From contig JADKEK010000001.1 in NCBI GenBank assembly GCA_016718035.1, positions 682,001 through 746,000 on the forward strand: a stretch of 64,000 nt of DNA, in the 5' to 3' direction. Position 1 is the stretch's first letter. Every line of letters starts with the position of its first letter. The position numbers and the translations under genes are program-made. Below the pieces are notes generated by a model, which saw only the letters and a program-made list of their open reading frames with translations, was not told the origin of the DNA and did no database searches. Below, piece by piece: positions 54,358 through 63,208 of this stretch. Origin of the DNA: Bacteroidota bacterium (GTDB taxonomy: Bacteria; Bacteroidota; Bacteroidia; Chitinophagales; BACL12).

Positions 54358-56859
54358 CTACACATTTTTCTTTATAAGATATTGATAATCAAGATAATAT
54401 ATCAATTTTATAGATAAACCATTGGTTTGTGGTGTCTCAAAAGTCTTACGCAAATTGTCAAAATAATCATCCACTCGGATATCATCATATTGAAAGATAT
54501 TATTCTTCCAGATGAGGTTAAAGTAACTTCCCGGCGCAAATTCCCATGCATATACAAAGTCCACATTAAAAATGTTGAAGTTGATATCATAATTGCCATC
54601 AAAAGTGGTTTCTCCCAAATTGCCATCCTCCAACAACTCGTAAAATTCATGATAGACAACTTTTCCCCAATATTGTCTCGCTCTGGCGAGGATATTCATT
54701 TTTGGTCCAAAAATGTATTTAAACGAGACTTCCTGGTCAATGGTTGTTACATGTCTTCTTCCAAAAATACTGTTGTCAGCTCCATCAAAATCTACAAATC
54801 CAAAGTTATTATGGTCTTTACTTAAGCCAAGACCATGTGATACTGAAAATTTATCATTAACATTCCAGGTAATATATTGTCCTCCTCCGAAATAAGGGTC
54901 ATTTGCTAATGGCGATTCGCCAAAACTCAAGTTCCAGTTAAACGATAAGTCTTTGCGATAATCACTTCCACCCCAAACATTAATAAATGTAAATGGTGCA
55001 TGATAATATTTACGGCCTTCATACCTAGGTTCGTAAAAATCGTACCACCAAATAGGTTTAGAATATAAATTGCCACCAACATTCCAGAAATTTTTAAATT
55101 GGCCATTAAATCCTAAATTGTAGTTAATTTCTTGGTATTCTAATGGATCATATTGCAAATTATATGCGAACCCACCCCAGGCATTGTAATTATAAAAAAT
55201 GCCTTTTTTGGGCTCCTGATTATTATAATTAAATCCAAAATAGTTATTAATAAAATTATAACCATATTGAATACCCATATCAGTGTGATCGTAGGTAGGG
55301 CTTATAAGTGCATGACTTAAATTGAAATTCCATTTTCCGGTAAACTGAGAAACACCTGCTATATAATTAAATCCTGTAGTAGGGTCATCAACTATTACAT
55401 TGTTTTCATCATAATAAGGTTCGTATACCTGACTATAATTGCCGAAACCCCAATAATTCCAAGTATGTTTGGCATTGGTAATATCAAACAAACCTTGTGT
55501 AACATTGGCATCACGGTAAATCCCATCTCGCAATGTGTTGGTATTAGTGATACTTACTTTTGAGTTGTTTTTTAAAGCTTGTTCGAATACAATCATGTTA
55601 TAATTGGTGAGTGGATTTGTCAAAACAGATCGCTCCTCACCACTCACTGTATCGCGCAATATGGCATATTCTTCAGTTGCAATTGCATTGAAAATTCCGA
55701 TACCTAAATTTTTATCTGTTCTTCCTGAAAATTTAGTTGCATTTATTAAACCAGTTTCATAAGGATTTTCTATAACCACCTCATGACGTTTTGTGGCATC
55801 ATACGCACCATAATAATTAAACGGTACACCACCCACACGTCGCGAATAAAACATATTGTCGCCAATGAAATTAAAAGTTTGATTAAATATTTCGGTACCT
55901 TCTGTAAAAAATGGTCTGCGCTCATTAAACTGTTGTTCAAAAGGTGAGAGGTTCAGTATTACATTATCACTTTGTACTTCTCCAAAATTGGGAATCAAAG
56001 TAGCATCAATAGTGAAACTTTCGTTTATCCCATATTTTACATCTAAACCCCCATTTAAAATATTATTTTGCTCATAAATAACAGTTTCACCTTCTTCATC
56101 AACTGGTGTCCATTGGGTTCCTGCAGTTAAATAGGGTGAAAAAGATAAACGCAATGGCGGAACTATATTTTCTAATCCTGTGTAAGTCCCCCATTGATTT
56201 ACAACACCCATAATATTAGGGTCCACCGGACTCCAGATAATATATTCGCCCGTGCTGTTAATACTTCTTATTAATTGAAGTCCCCAATCCTGTTGTTCTT
56301 TGGAAGGAAATCGAACTGCCGAAGAGGGGATTTTAATTTCACACGTCCATCCTTCTTTATCCAAAGCCACATCACTCTGCCAAACTGCATCCCAACTCAT
56401 ATCGCCCGTGCTGTTTAATGATATTCGTTGGTCTGATTGAACGCCGGAAGCAGAAACTGTAAAGCGGTATCCATTTAAATCGTCATTGTAAGTATCAAAA
56501 CCTACAGCAAAGTGGTCGGCATTTGAGTAGCCATCGCGTTCAGCCAATTGTCTGTTAATAGTTGTTGGATCAGGGTCATACATTTTGGCGCCAATGTAAA
56601 TGGCATTGTTATCGTAAATCACTTTTACTTCAGTTTTTCGGGAAGGTGTTTTCCCAAATTCAGGTAAAAACGTAAGGTCTAGTGTTGTGGCTACAGCAGC
56701 TGTCCAGGCTACATCATCTAATTTGCCATCAATTTTTGGCGGATCAGTAACCTTTAAAGATGCTAAAGAAGGCTTAGGGATGGTGTCCTGGGCTGACAAA
56801 TCGTTTAACAGCGTCAGAAAACCGGTAACGAGGAGCGTTAAGCTTAGCGTAATACGCAT
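54358..56859 (-). CDS. CBM9-domain outer-membrane beta-barrel protein (DUF5916)
   Basis: 833 residues from the ATG at 56859, where a signal peptide begins (MRITLSLTLLVTGFLTLLNDLSA). The N-terminal 200 residues are a family 9 carbohydrate-binding-like domain (KIDGKLDDVAWTAA, TEVKVIYDNNAIYIGAKMYDPDP, FAVGFDTYNDDLNGYRF, WTCEIKIPSSAVRFP). The rest is the DUF5916 beta-barrel (DVKYGINESFTIDATLIPNFGEVQSD, FFTEGTEIFNQTFNF, up to FNLIWKNNIFQY). Members are common in Bacteroidota and are placed in the outer membrane; the transported ligand is unknown. Confidence 0.88.
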   Translation of the reverse strand: MRITLSLTLLVTGFLTLLNDLSAQDTIPKPSLASLKVTDPPKIDGKLDDVAWTAAVATTLDLTFLPEFGKTPSRKTEVKVIYDNNAIYIGAKMYDPDPTTINRQLAERDGYSNADHFAVGFDTYNDDLNGYRFTVSASGVQSDQRISLNSTGDMSWDAVWQSDVALDKEGWTCEIKIPSSAVRFPSKEQQDWGLQLIRSINSTGEYIIWSPVDPNIMGVVNQWGTYTGLENIVPPLRLSFSPYLTAGTQWTPVDEEGETVIYEQNNILNGGLDVKYGINESFTIDATLIPNFGEVQSDNVILNLSPFEQQFNERRPFFTEGTEIFNQTFNFIGDNMFYSRRVGGVPFNYYGAYDATKRHEVVIENPYETGLINATKFSGRTDKNLGIGIFNAIATEEYAILRDTVSGEERSVLTNPLTNYNMIVFEQALKNNSKVSITNTNTLRDGIYRDANVTQGLFDITNAKHTWNYWGFGNYSQVYEPYYDENNVIVDDPTTGFNYIAGVSQFTGKWNFNLSHALISPTYDHTDMGIQYGYNFINNYFGFNYNNQEPKKGIFYNYNAWGGFAYNLQYDPLEYQEINYNLGFNGQFKNFWNVGGNLYSKPIWWYDFYEPRYEGRKYYHAPFTFINVWGGSDYRKDLSFNWNLSFGESPLANDPYFGGGQYITWNVNDKFSVSHGLGLSKDHNNFGFVDFDGADNSIFGRRHVTTIDQEVSFKYIFGPKMNILARARQYWGKVVYHEFYELLEDGNLGETTFDGNYDINFNIFNVDFVYAWEFAPGSYFNLIWKNNIFQYDDIRVDDYFDNLRKTFETPQTNGLSIKLIYYLDYQYLIKKNV

Positions 56860-57036
56860 AATAGTTGGATTGGTTGTCGTGCAAAGAACATATTTATATT
56901 TGTTTAAATCAGTTAACAAGATATTGTTGTGCGTTAAATCGTAGTTAAATGATGTTAACATAATTTTTAATCAACATTTTACTGCCATCCATGTGGTTTT
57001 ATCTGCGGGTATATTTTGATTAATTTAGCAAAAATT

Positions 57037-57546
57037 ATGACGTTGAGAAGTACTTGGGTTTTACTATTCTTTTGTATTGGAATTGTTACTGCGAATGCAC
57101 AAATTACGTTTAGTGATGCCGTGGAATATCATGATTTTATTATCGAACAGAAAATGATCATGCAGGAGGCCACAGATGCTATTGGCAATTTTGAAGTTGC
57201 AGATAGCACTATTATTTGGGATGCTTATTATCAGGCATTGTCAACAACTAAAAGCTGTCTGAAAGCAGTTAAAAATGCCGGTCAATTTGAAGATAACGAA
57301 AAGTTTTATTCAGCCACTTTGCAATTGTTTACCAACCGCGAGCAACTGCTTATAAACAGCTATCCGCAATTAATTTCCTTTTACCTCATAAAAGACCCGA
57401 TTGATGCAGATTTTGAAGCCGGAGAAGATATCACTTCTTCGGTAAATCATAGCGAAATGATAATGGAAAAATTATTTCTGCAGGCACAAACAGCATTTAC
57501 GGAAAAGTATCATTTTACACCTAAAGACCCTTACACTGAAGAATAA
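57037..57546 (+). CDS. Secreted hypothetical protein
   Basis: 169 residues from the ATG at 57037 (MTLRSTWVLLFFCIGIVTANA signal peptide; an upstream TTG is less likely). The mature part is helical (VEYHDFIIEQKMIMQEATDAIGNFE, YYQALSTTKSCLKAVKNAGQ), resembling the LIC11966-type surface proteins with paired helices. Function unknown. It precedes the SRAP gene by 14 bases on the same strand. Confidence 0.6.
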   Translation: MTLRSTWVLLFFCIGIVTANAQITFSDAVEYHDFIIEQKMIMQEATDAIGNFEVADSTIIWDAYYQALSTTKSCLKAVKNAGQFEDNEKFYSATLQLFTNREQLLINSYPQLISFYLIKDPIDADFEAGEDITSSVNHSEMIMEKLFLQAQTAFTEKYHFTPKDPYTEE

Positions 57547-57560
57547 TTAATTATCTGATT

Positions 57561-58043
57561 ATGTGTTCAAGTTATACTACTAAATCGAAGACAAATAAAG
57601 AAGTTTACGAAAAGAACTATGGCAAACCATGGTTAACTGATGATTTAGGTGTTGAAGAAAAATATCATGATGCCAGTGGTGAGGATGTAATTGGTTATCC
57701 CGGAACACCAATGCCTGTAATTACTATTGAAAAACCTGAAGTAATTCAGGCATATATTTTTGGATTTATTCCTCATTGGTTATCGCCCGAAAAACTCAAT
57801 GAACAGCGCTCCACTTTTAATGCCCGTATCGAAACTATAACGCAACTTGCCACCTGGCGCGATGCATGGAAAACAGGTCAGCGATGTCTGGTTTGCACCA
57901 ATGGATTTTATGAACATAATAAACGTGAAAAACGAAAAATGTTTATTCATTTAAAAGATGAAGAATATTTTTATTATGGTGGCATTTTTAATAATTATAT
58001 CAATAAACAAACAGGTGAAATAAAAAAACCATGGCTATTGTAA
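57561..58043 (+). CDS. SRAP/YedK (HMCES-like) protein, N-terminal part, frameshifted
   Basis: 160 residues. Most of the SRAP core is here: catalytic Cys2 right after Met (MCSSY), Asn87 in STFNARIET and Glu118 in VCTNGFYEHNKRE. SRAP proteins crosslink to abasic sites in single-stranded DNA through Cys2 and protect them. The frame stops at 58043 after an A7 run (58022-58028). The continuing frame at 58031 carries the catalytic His. One more A, or a -1 slip on A-AAA-AAA, would give one 228-residue protein spanning 57561-58249. Confidence 0.88.
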   Translation: MCSSYTTKSKTNKEVYEKNYGKPWLTDDLGVEEKYHDASGEDVIGYPGTPMPVITIEKPEVIQAYIFGFIPHWLSPEKLNEQRSTFNARIETITQLATWRDAWKTGQRCLVCTNGFYEHNKREKRKMFIHLKDEEYFYYGGIFNNYINKQTGEIKKPWLL

Positions 58044-58249
58044 CTACTACATCAAATAGCCTGGTAGCCGAAATTCATAGTCGTATGCCTGTTATGATTC
58101 AAAAAGGAAACGAGGGTTTGTGGATGGATAAAACTGCTGATACCCAACACATTTTAATGCAATTTAGTCAACCACTTAGCCCTAATTTTATGGTGATGGA
58201 TTATGCCGATGATGAACCTAAAATACAAGTGCAGGGAAGTTTATTTTAA
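58031..58249 (+). CDS. SRAP/YedK protein, C-terminal part, frameshifted
   Basis: 72 residues in the -1 frame relative to the upstream part. It begins MAIVTTTSNSLVAEIHSRMP, the strand and catalytic His (H16 of this fragment) of SRAP proteins, and ends MDYADDEPKIQVQGSLF. It makes no sense as a separate protein because Cys2 is encoded in the upstream fragment. Its stop overlaps the convergent DnaE-type polymerase gene by four bases. Confidence 0.82.
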   Translation: MAIVTTTSNSLVAEIHSRMPVMIQKGNEGLWMDKTADTQHILMQFSQPLSPNFMVMDYADDEPKIQVQGSLF

Positions 58250-61209
58250 TCTTTAGGCAACCACATTTTTAAGTGATACATTTCATTTACTATAAGTGTA
58301 TAAGCGCTGAAACTTTCCTGGATAGTCCCTTTTAATAAATAACAAGCCTTACCCTTAAACCGGTATTTTTTTGCAGAAGCCGGAAAATGCGCAGTGTCCA
58401 GCCAATTGCCATCTTGATCTAAAAAAGTGCCTAAATACATGTGCTCTCCGGTTTTAGTAGCCGTATGTTTTGTAATTATTAAATAACCAACAATTTCGAC
58501 AGTTGCACCCACATGTTTGCTGAAATCGCGAACGCGAACCAATCGCCTGTTATTAATTAGTGGGTCATCAATTAAATCAAAAGGTGAACTCAGCGGAAAT
58601 CCCAATATTTTTATTTCATCCCATGCATCCTCTCTGTTATCGAGATGTAATTCCGGAAACTGATAGGGAGTTGGTGCTCCTGTATGAAATAATGTAGCTG
58701 CAGGTTGTGTTTTTTTCGATTTATTTAACCGGCGATACGCTTCAATAAGTAATTCTCTTTTTTTAATCCCACTAAAACGGAATGCATTAATGGTAATTAA
58801 TATTTCTAATTGTTCCAGATTAATGGCTACCCGCATCATAAAATCATCAAAATCAACAAAAGGGCCATTAGCAAGCCTTTCAGCCAATATCCTTTCTGCG
58901 ACATTGTTTTCCAGTCCGGTAATATGAATGAATCCAACATAAATAACCGTCCCATAAATACAAGTAGTGTAATTACTTTTATTAATACAAGGTGCTTCAA
59001 TATGTGCACCCGCTTTTTTTGCTTCATGCAGATATAATTCTGCCGTATAAAAACCTCCGAAATTATTCACCACCGCAACCATAAATTCAAGCGGATAATA
59101 GGTCTTTAAATATAAACTCTGATAACTCTCTACTGCGTACGAAGCCGAATGTCCTTTGGCAAAAGAATACCCTGCAAAACTTTCAATCTGATGCCATACA
59201 TCAGCTATTAATTCCTTACTGTAATTTAAATCGGTGCAATTGGCATGAAATTTTTGTTTAATGCGTTGAAATTCATCTTTGCTGCGACTTTTCCCACTCA
59301 TACCTCTGCGCAAAACATCGGCTTCGCTCAGTGTTAATTTGGCGAAATAATGTGCCACTTTAATTACATCTTCCTGATACACCATAACACCATAAGTATC
59401 AGGCATAATATCACCCATTACCGGATGTATCTTTTTTCTATGTTCGGGAAAGCGATACCGGCGAATGTATTCATCCATCATGCCCGATTGTGCAACACCG
59501 GGACGAATAATTGAACTTGCTGCAACTAATGTGAGATAATTATCGCATAATAATTTATTTAATAAACTGCGCATGGCAGGTGATTCAATGTAAAAACAAC
59601 CAATGGTATTTCCTTTCAGTAAATTTTGATTTAATAATGGGTCTTTTTTAAATTGTTCAACCGGTGTAATATCAATGTCAATTCCTTTATTGGCTTTTAC
59701 AATTTCAACGGCTTCTTTAATATGACCGAGACCGCGCTGACTCAGAATATCAAATTTATATAAACCAATATCTTCCGCTACATGCATGTCGAATTGTGTG
59801 GTAGCAAATCCTTTGGGTGGAAGATGTGTTGCGGTGTAATAATATATTGGTTTATCACTCAGCAAAATTCCTCCGGCGTGAATACTCAGGTAATTCGGAT
59901 TACCGTGTAAATAACCACCGTAGGAATAAATACTTCTTGCAATTTTATCGGGAATTTTCACTGCATCACCAAATATACTTTCACCGTAATTTTTTACCAT
60001 GGCATCGATTTCATATTTAGGCAAACCAAACGTTTTGGCTACTTCACGAATAAACGAGCGACTTTTAAACGTGGTATACGTAGCAAGCAGCGCAGTATGT
60101 TCTTCGCCGTGTTTGTTAAATATATAATCGGTTACATCTTCTCTGTCTTTCCACGAAAAATCCAAATCAAAGTCAGGTGGAGTTGCTCTGAATAAATTAA
60201 TAAACCGTTCAAAATATAAATCTAATTCGATTGGGTCAACATCAGTAACACCAATACAATAGGCAATTAAACTATTCGCTCCGCTTCCTCGGCCAATGGT
60301 AAAATAATTTTTACTTTTTGCATAGCGAATAATATCCCAGTTGATTAAAAAATAGGAGACGAACCCTTTTTGTATGACAATTTCTAATTCTTTATTAATG
60401 CGGTCCTGCACTGTTTTGTTTAATTTGCCATATCGTTTTGTTACACCCTCGTAAGTGAGTTGCAACAACATATCAATATCTTCTTTTTCTTTACCTGTAA
60501 AGGTTTTGATGTTTTTATTGGTATGATATTCAAATTCAAAAGAGCAGTTGTCAATCAGCTGTTGCGCATTGTCGAGTAAATAACGATGTTCGCCAAAATC
60601 GGCAATTAATTGGTCATACGTTTCGAATTGATGTAATGGGTCGTCAATATCTTCCGGTATCAGTTTGGTGATAATGGTATTGTGGTCAATTGCGCGTAAA
60701 ATGCGGTGAGCATTAAAATCTTTTTTCACAGCAAAGGTGACCGTATTTAATGCTACTGTTTTTGTTTTGGGGAGATGATGTTTTTCGTAACGAAAACGGG
60801 TTAAATCTTTTTTCCTGACACCCACAAATTCATTGTCACGCAGTTGATAAACAGCACCATGATGATAAGGATAAATCACATACGCATTAATTAAAGGTGG
60901 TGCAATAGGAGGGATGTCCAGTTTTTGTTTCAGATATCCCGATAAATATCTGTTTAGTTCTGCAAATCCATCCTGATTTTTTGCGATACCGATAAATAAT
61001 GTTTGATTGCCATTTTTAAATTCGATACCACATTTCACATCAATGCCAAATTTTTTGGCGTCGACCAACAATTCAAACCAGCCTGAAGTATTATTGATAT
61101 CACTCAGCACAAAACTATGCACACCTTTAGCCTTTGCTTCTTCAAGCAATTTTTCCGGCGTCATAATCCCGAAACGAAGGCTATATGCAGAGTGTGTGTT
61201 TAGATACAT
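58246..61209 (-). CDS. DNA polymerase III alpha-type subunit (DnaE, error-prone-cassette type)
   Basis: 987 residues from the ATG at 61209; a longer frame upstream only adds repeat-encoded sequence. N-terminal PHP domain (MYLNTHSAYSLRFG, with Asn-x-His in place of the usual His-x-His). Family C polymerase core with FTIGRGSGANSLIAYCIGVTDVDP and the catalytic acidic cluster PPDFDLDFSWKDRED (Asp near residues 346-350), then a tandem HhH region and an OB domain (LVRVRDFSKHVGATVEIVGYLI). The size is below that of replicative DnaE (about 1150), and the pairing with dinB marks it as a translesion-type paralogue. Confidence 0.9.
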   Translation of the reverse strand: MYLNTHSAYSLRFGIMTPEKLLEEAKAKGVHSFVLSDINNTSGWFELLVDAKKFGIDVKCGIEFKNGNQTLFIGIAKNQDGFAELNRYLSGYLKQKLDIPPIAPPLINAYVIYPYHHGAVYQLRDNEFVGVRKKDLTRFRYEKHHLPKTKTVALNTVTFAVKKDFNAHRILRAIDHNTIITKLIPEDIDDPLHQFETYDQLIADFGEHRYLLDNAQQLIDNCSFEFEYHTNKNIKTFTGKEKEDIDMLLQLTYEGVTKRYGKLNKTVQDRINKELEIVIQKGFVSYFLINWDIIRYAKSKNYFTIGRGSGANSLIAYCIGVTDVDPIELDLYFERFINLFRATPPDFDLDFSWKDREDVTDYIFNKHGEEHTALLATYTTFKSRSFIREVAKTFGLPKYEIDAMVKNYGESIFGDAVKIPDKIARSIYSYGGYLHGNPNYLSIHAGGILLSDKPIYYYTATHLPPKGFATTQFDMHVAEDIGLYKFDILSQRGLGHIKEAVEIVKANKGIDIDITPVEQFKKDPLLNQNLLKGNTIGCFYIESPAMRSLLNKLLCDNYLTLVAASSIIRPGVAQSGMMDEYIRRYRFPEHRKKIHPVMGDIMPDTYGVMVYQEDVIKVAHYFAKLTLSEADVLRRGMSGKSRSKDEFQRIKQKFHANCTDLNYSKELIADVWHQIESFAGYSFAKGHSASYAVESYQSLYLKTYYPLEFMVAVVNNFGGFYTAELYLHEAKKAGAHIEAPCINKSNYTTCIYGTVIYVGFIHITGLENNVAERILAERLANGPFVDFDDFMMRVAINLEQLEILITINAFRFSGIKKRELLIEAYRRLNKSKKTQPAATLFHTGAPTPYQFPELHLDNREDAWDEIKILGFPLSSPFDLIDDPLINNRRLVRVRDFSKHVGATVEIVGYLIITKHTATKTGEHMYLGTFLDQDGNWLDTAHFPASAKKYRFKGKACYLLKGTIQESFSAYTLIVNEMYHLKMWLPKD

Positions 61210-61864
61210 TTTAATTAGCAAATTGGTTAATTCGCGTAGCGTCCGCTGCGGCGGAAGCAAATTAGCAAATGATGGTGTGCGATAAGCAGCAAATTAATCG
61301 GCTAATGAACTTCAATTTTCGTTTTTAAAGTGGTTGCACCACTTTGGGTTTGTGCCAGGCGTTCAAACCAACCTCCGAATGTGTCAACACGTGGGTTGAC
61401 GGCTACGTACTCCGAATTGTACCTACGATAGTTCCGAATGTCATTTCACATCCAACCCCCAGGCTGTTAATTGGTACATCGGCATCCCCACATTGGTACA
61501 TTCAATGGTCAACACGTGGGTTGACAGCTACGGTACTCCGAATGTAATTATTGCAAACCCTAGGTCACACGGGGTGACGCTACGGAATCCGAATGCACTC
61601 GATAGTTCTACATTTCAACTCAACACCCGCTGTTCCGCCGGCAGACGGTTCGCATTGGTCACAGGGCATCCCCACATTGGTACATTCAATGGTCAACACG
61701 TGGGTTGACGGCTACGGTACTCCGAATTACATTCCAACTCAACATCCGGCTGTTTCCGCCCCGGCGGACGGTTCGCATTGGTACATCGGTATCCGCCGCG
61801 GCGGACACATTGGTACATCATTCGGCTGTTAATCAGCACATCATCACATTAACAAATTAGCACA
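61210..61864. repeat. Repeat-rich intergenic region between the polymerase and dinB
   Basis: No gene is supported. Two nearly identical 63-base direct repeats lie at 61481-61543 and 61665-61727 (one mismatch, 184 bases apart), and a shorter third copy at 61383-61417. All contain GTCAACACGTGGGTTGAC, a palindrome with GTCAAC/GTTGAC arms. The GC-rich palindrome TCCGCCGCGGCGGA is at 61792-61805, and a near copy TCCGCTGCGGCGGA at 61242-61255. ACGGTTCGCATTGGT occurs twice. The ends have AATTAGCAAATT-like words. Open frames here are repeat artefacts. Confidence 0.75.
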
Positions 61865-63004
61865 TCAACCAACCCTCTTCACCGCCCCCTCCCCAAATCT
61901 TTTTCTCAACAAATCCATTTCCTGATACAGTTTAATAATATGTTCCGAATCTTCTAATAAATTAATTTGATATCCTCCGCTTACTAACCCTGAAAAACGA
62001 ACACCTATTAATCGGATTAATACACGACGGTCGTATAGTTTATCGAATAAATCTTTTACGAGTTTTATTAATGTATGATCGGCCGAAGTATAGGGGATAC
62101 GCAGTTGTTTGGTATGCGTTTCGAAATCGGAATAACGGATTTTTACCGCAACATTGGAAGTCAGTTTATTTTCCTTACGCAACTGATACGCCAGGCGCTC
62201 AGTCATGCCGGCCAAAATTGTTTTCATCCTCTTCACATCAATAGTATCATTTTCAAATGTTTCTTCACTCGAAATTGATTTGCGTTCTGTGTAAGGTGTT
62301 ACCGGTGAATTATCAATACCATTTGCTTTTTTCCAGATTGATTTGCCATTTTCCCCCAGAATATTATCCATAATTTCCAGCGGCATTTCCTGCACTGTTT
62401 TAATTTTTACAATGCCCATTTTGCGCAACAACTGAGCAGTAACTTCTCCAACCATCGGAATTTTTCGGACCGATAAAGGTGCCAGAAATGATTTCTCAAT
62501 ACCATATTCAATTTTGAGGTGATTATTCGGCTTTGCTTCTCCCGTTGCCACCTTCGAAACAGTTTTATTTTCCGATAACCCAAAGGAGAGGGGAAGCCCT
62601 GTTTCTTTTATTACCCTGTTCCGCAGTTCCTGCACATAAGTATAAGTCCCAAAAAACTTATCCATGCCCGTCATGTCGATATAAAACTCATCAATCGACG
62701 ATTTTTCATACAAAGGCACCTTCTCATGAATAATCTCCGTAACCATATTCGAATATTTCGAATAATGCTCATAATCGCCACGAACTATAATCGCCTCCGG
62801 ACATAACATCTTAGCCTGCCGCATCGGCATTGCCGAATGAACCCCAAACGCCCTCGCTTCATAACTACACGATGCCACCACAGCCCGGTCGCCCGTTCCT
62901 CCAACCAATACCGGCTTATGCATTAAACGCGAATCTTTTAATCGCTCCACCGAAACAAAAAAGGTGTCTAAATCCATATGCACCACCACACGATCAACTC
63001 CCAT
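61865..63004 (-). CDS. dinB: DNA polymerase IV (Y-family)
   Basis: 379 residues from the ATG at 63004; a TTG at 63016 is in frame but weaker. Palm motifs: HMDLDTFFVSVE (D11 and the steric-gate aromatic at F16) and SSIDEFYIDMTG with the D105/E106 pair. Little-finger domain at the C-terminus, with QINLL as a possible clamp-binding motif. It copies across damaged template bases with low fidelity. It lies upstream of the DnaE-type gene on the same strand, across the repeat region. Its promoter carries an SOS-like operator. Confidence 0.95.
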   Translation of the reverse strand: MGVDRVVVHMDLDTFFVSVERLKDSRLMHKPVLVGGTGDRAVVASCSYEARAFGVHSAMPMRQAKMLCPEAIIVRGDYEHYSKYSNMVTEIIHEKVPLYEKSSIDEFYIDMTGMDKFFGTYTYVQELRNRVIKETGLPLSFGLSENKTVSKVATGEAKPNNHLKIEYGIEKSFLAPLSVRKIPMVGEVTAQLLRKMGIVKIKTVQEMPLEIMDNILGENGKSIWKKANGIDNSPVTPYTERKSISSEETFENDTIDVKRMKTILAGMTERLAYQLRKENKLTSNVAVKIRYSDFETHTKQLRIPYTSADHTLIKLVKDLFDKLYDRRVLIRLIGVRFSGLVSGGYQINLLEDSEHIIKLYQEMDLLRKRFGEGAVKRVG

Positions 63005-63024
63005 AATGACCTCCAACTTTGAAA

Positions 63025-63039
63025 GTCAAATATAATGAC
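63025..63039. promoter_or_regulatory. GTCA-N7-TGAC operator over the dinB promoter
   Basis: A 15-base inverted repeat GTCAAATATAATGAC whose central part is the -7 box of dinB on the minus strand. The same GTCA-N7-TGAC geometry recurs at 63106-63120. A repressor bound here would block dinB directly. Confidence 0.55.
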
Positions 63040-63059
63040 ATTTTGTTGACATTTTCAAA
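63027..63059 (-). promoter_or_regulatory. Predicted dinB promoter
   Basis: Minus-strand TTTG (63056-63059) and TATATTTG (63027-63034), separated by 21 bases. The ATG is 23 bases beyond the -7 box. Confidence 0.6.
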
Positions 63060-63105
63060 TAAATTGTCAATTAAACTTACAAAATGTTGTATTTATTCGC
63101 TAAAA

Positions 63106-63120
63106 GTCATTTAAAATGAC
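63106..63120. promoter_or_regulatory. Second GTCA-N7-TGAC inverted repeat
   Basis: GTCATTTAAAATGAC is a perfect odd palindrome with arms GTCATTT/AAATGAC. It covers the ATG of a 30-codon plus-strand frame (63116-63208) and stands 81 bases from the operator over the dinB promoter. Between them lies TTGACA-N13-TGTCAA (63046-63070). Confidence 0.5.
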
Positions 63121-63208
63121 AACCATTAAAACCATAGTAGTTGATTTTTGGAAGGAATTCAAACAAAATAATGTCACCCCTAACGGGGTTAAGTGTGTCG
63201 ATGGATGA
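63116..63208 (+). pseudogene. Possible truncated gene remnant running into the repeat array
   Basis: A 30-codon frame, MTTIKTIVVDFWKEFKQNN, continuing into the repeat as VTPNGVKCVDG and then stopping. Divergent placement opposite dinB, beyond a shared operator, is where a LexA-like repressor is sometimes found, but the fragment is too short to identify. It may be chance. Confidence 0.2.

Noticed and set aside
61344..61832. Overlapping short plus-strand reading frames in the repeat region
   Set aside because: They are built from the 63-base repeat and GC-rich palindromes, overlap each other in different frames, and show no protein-like pattern.
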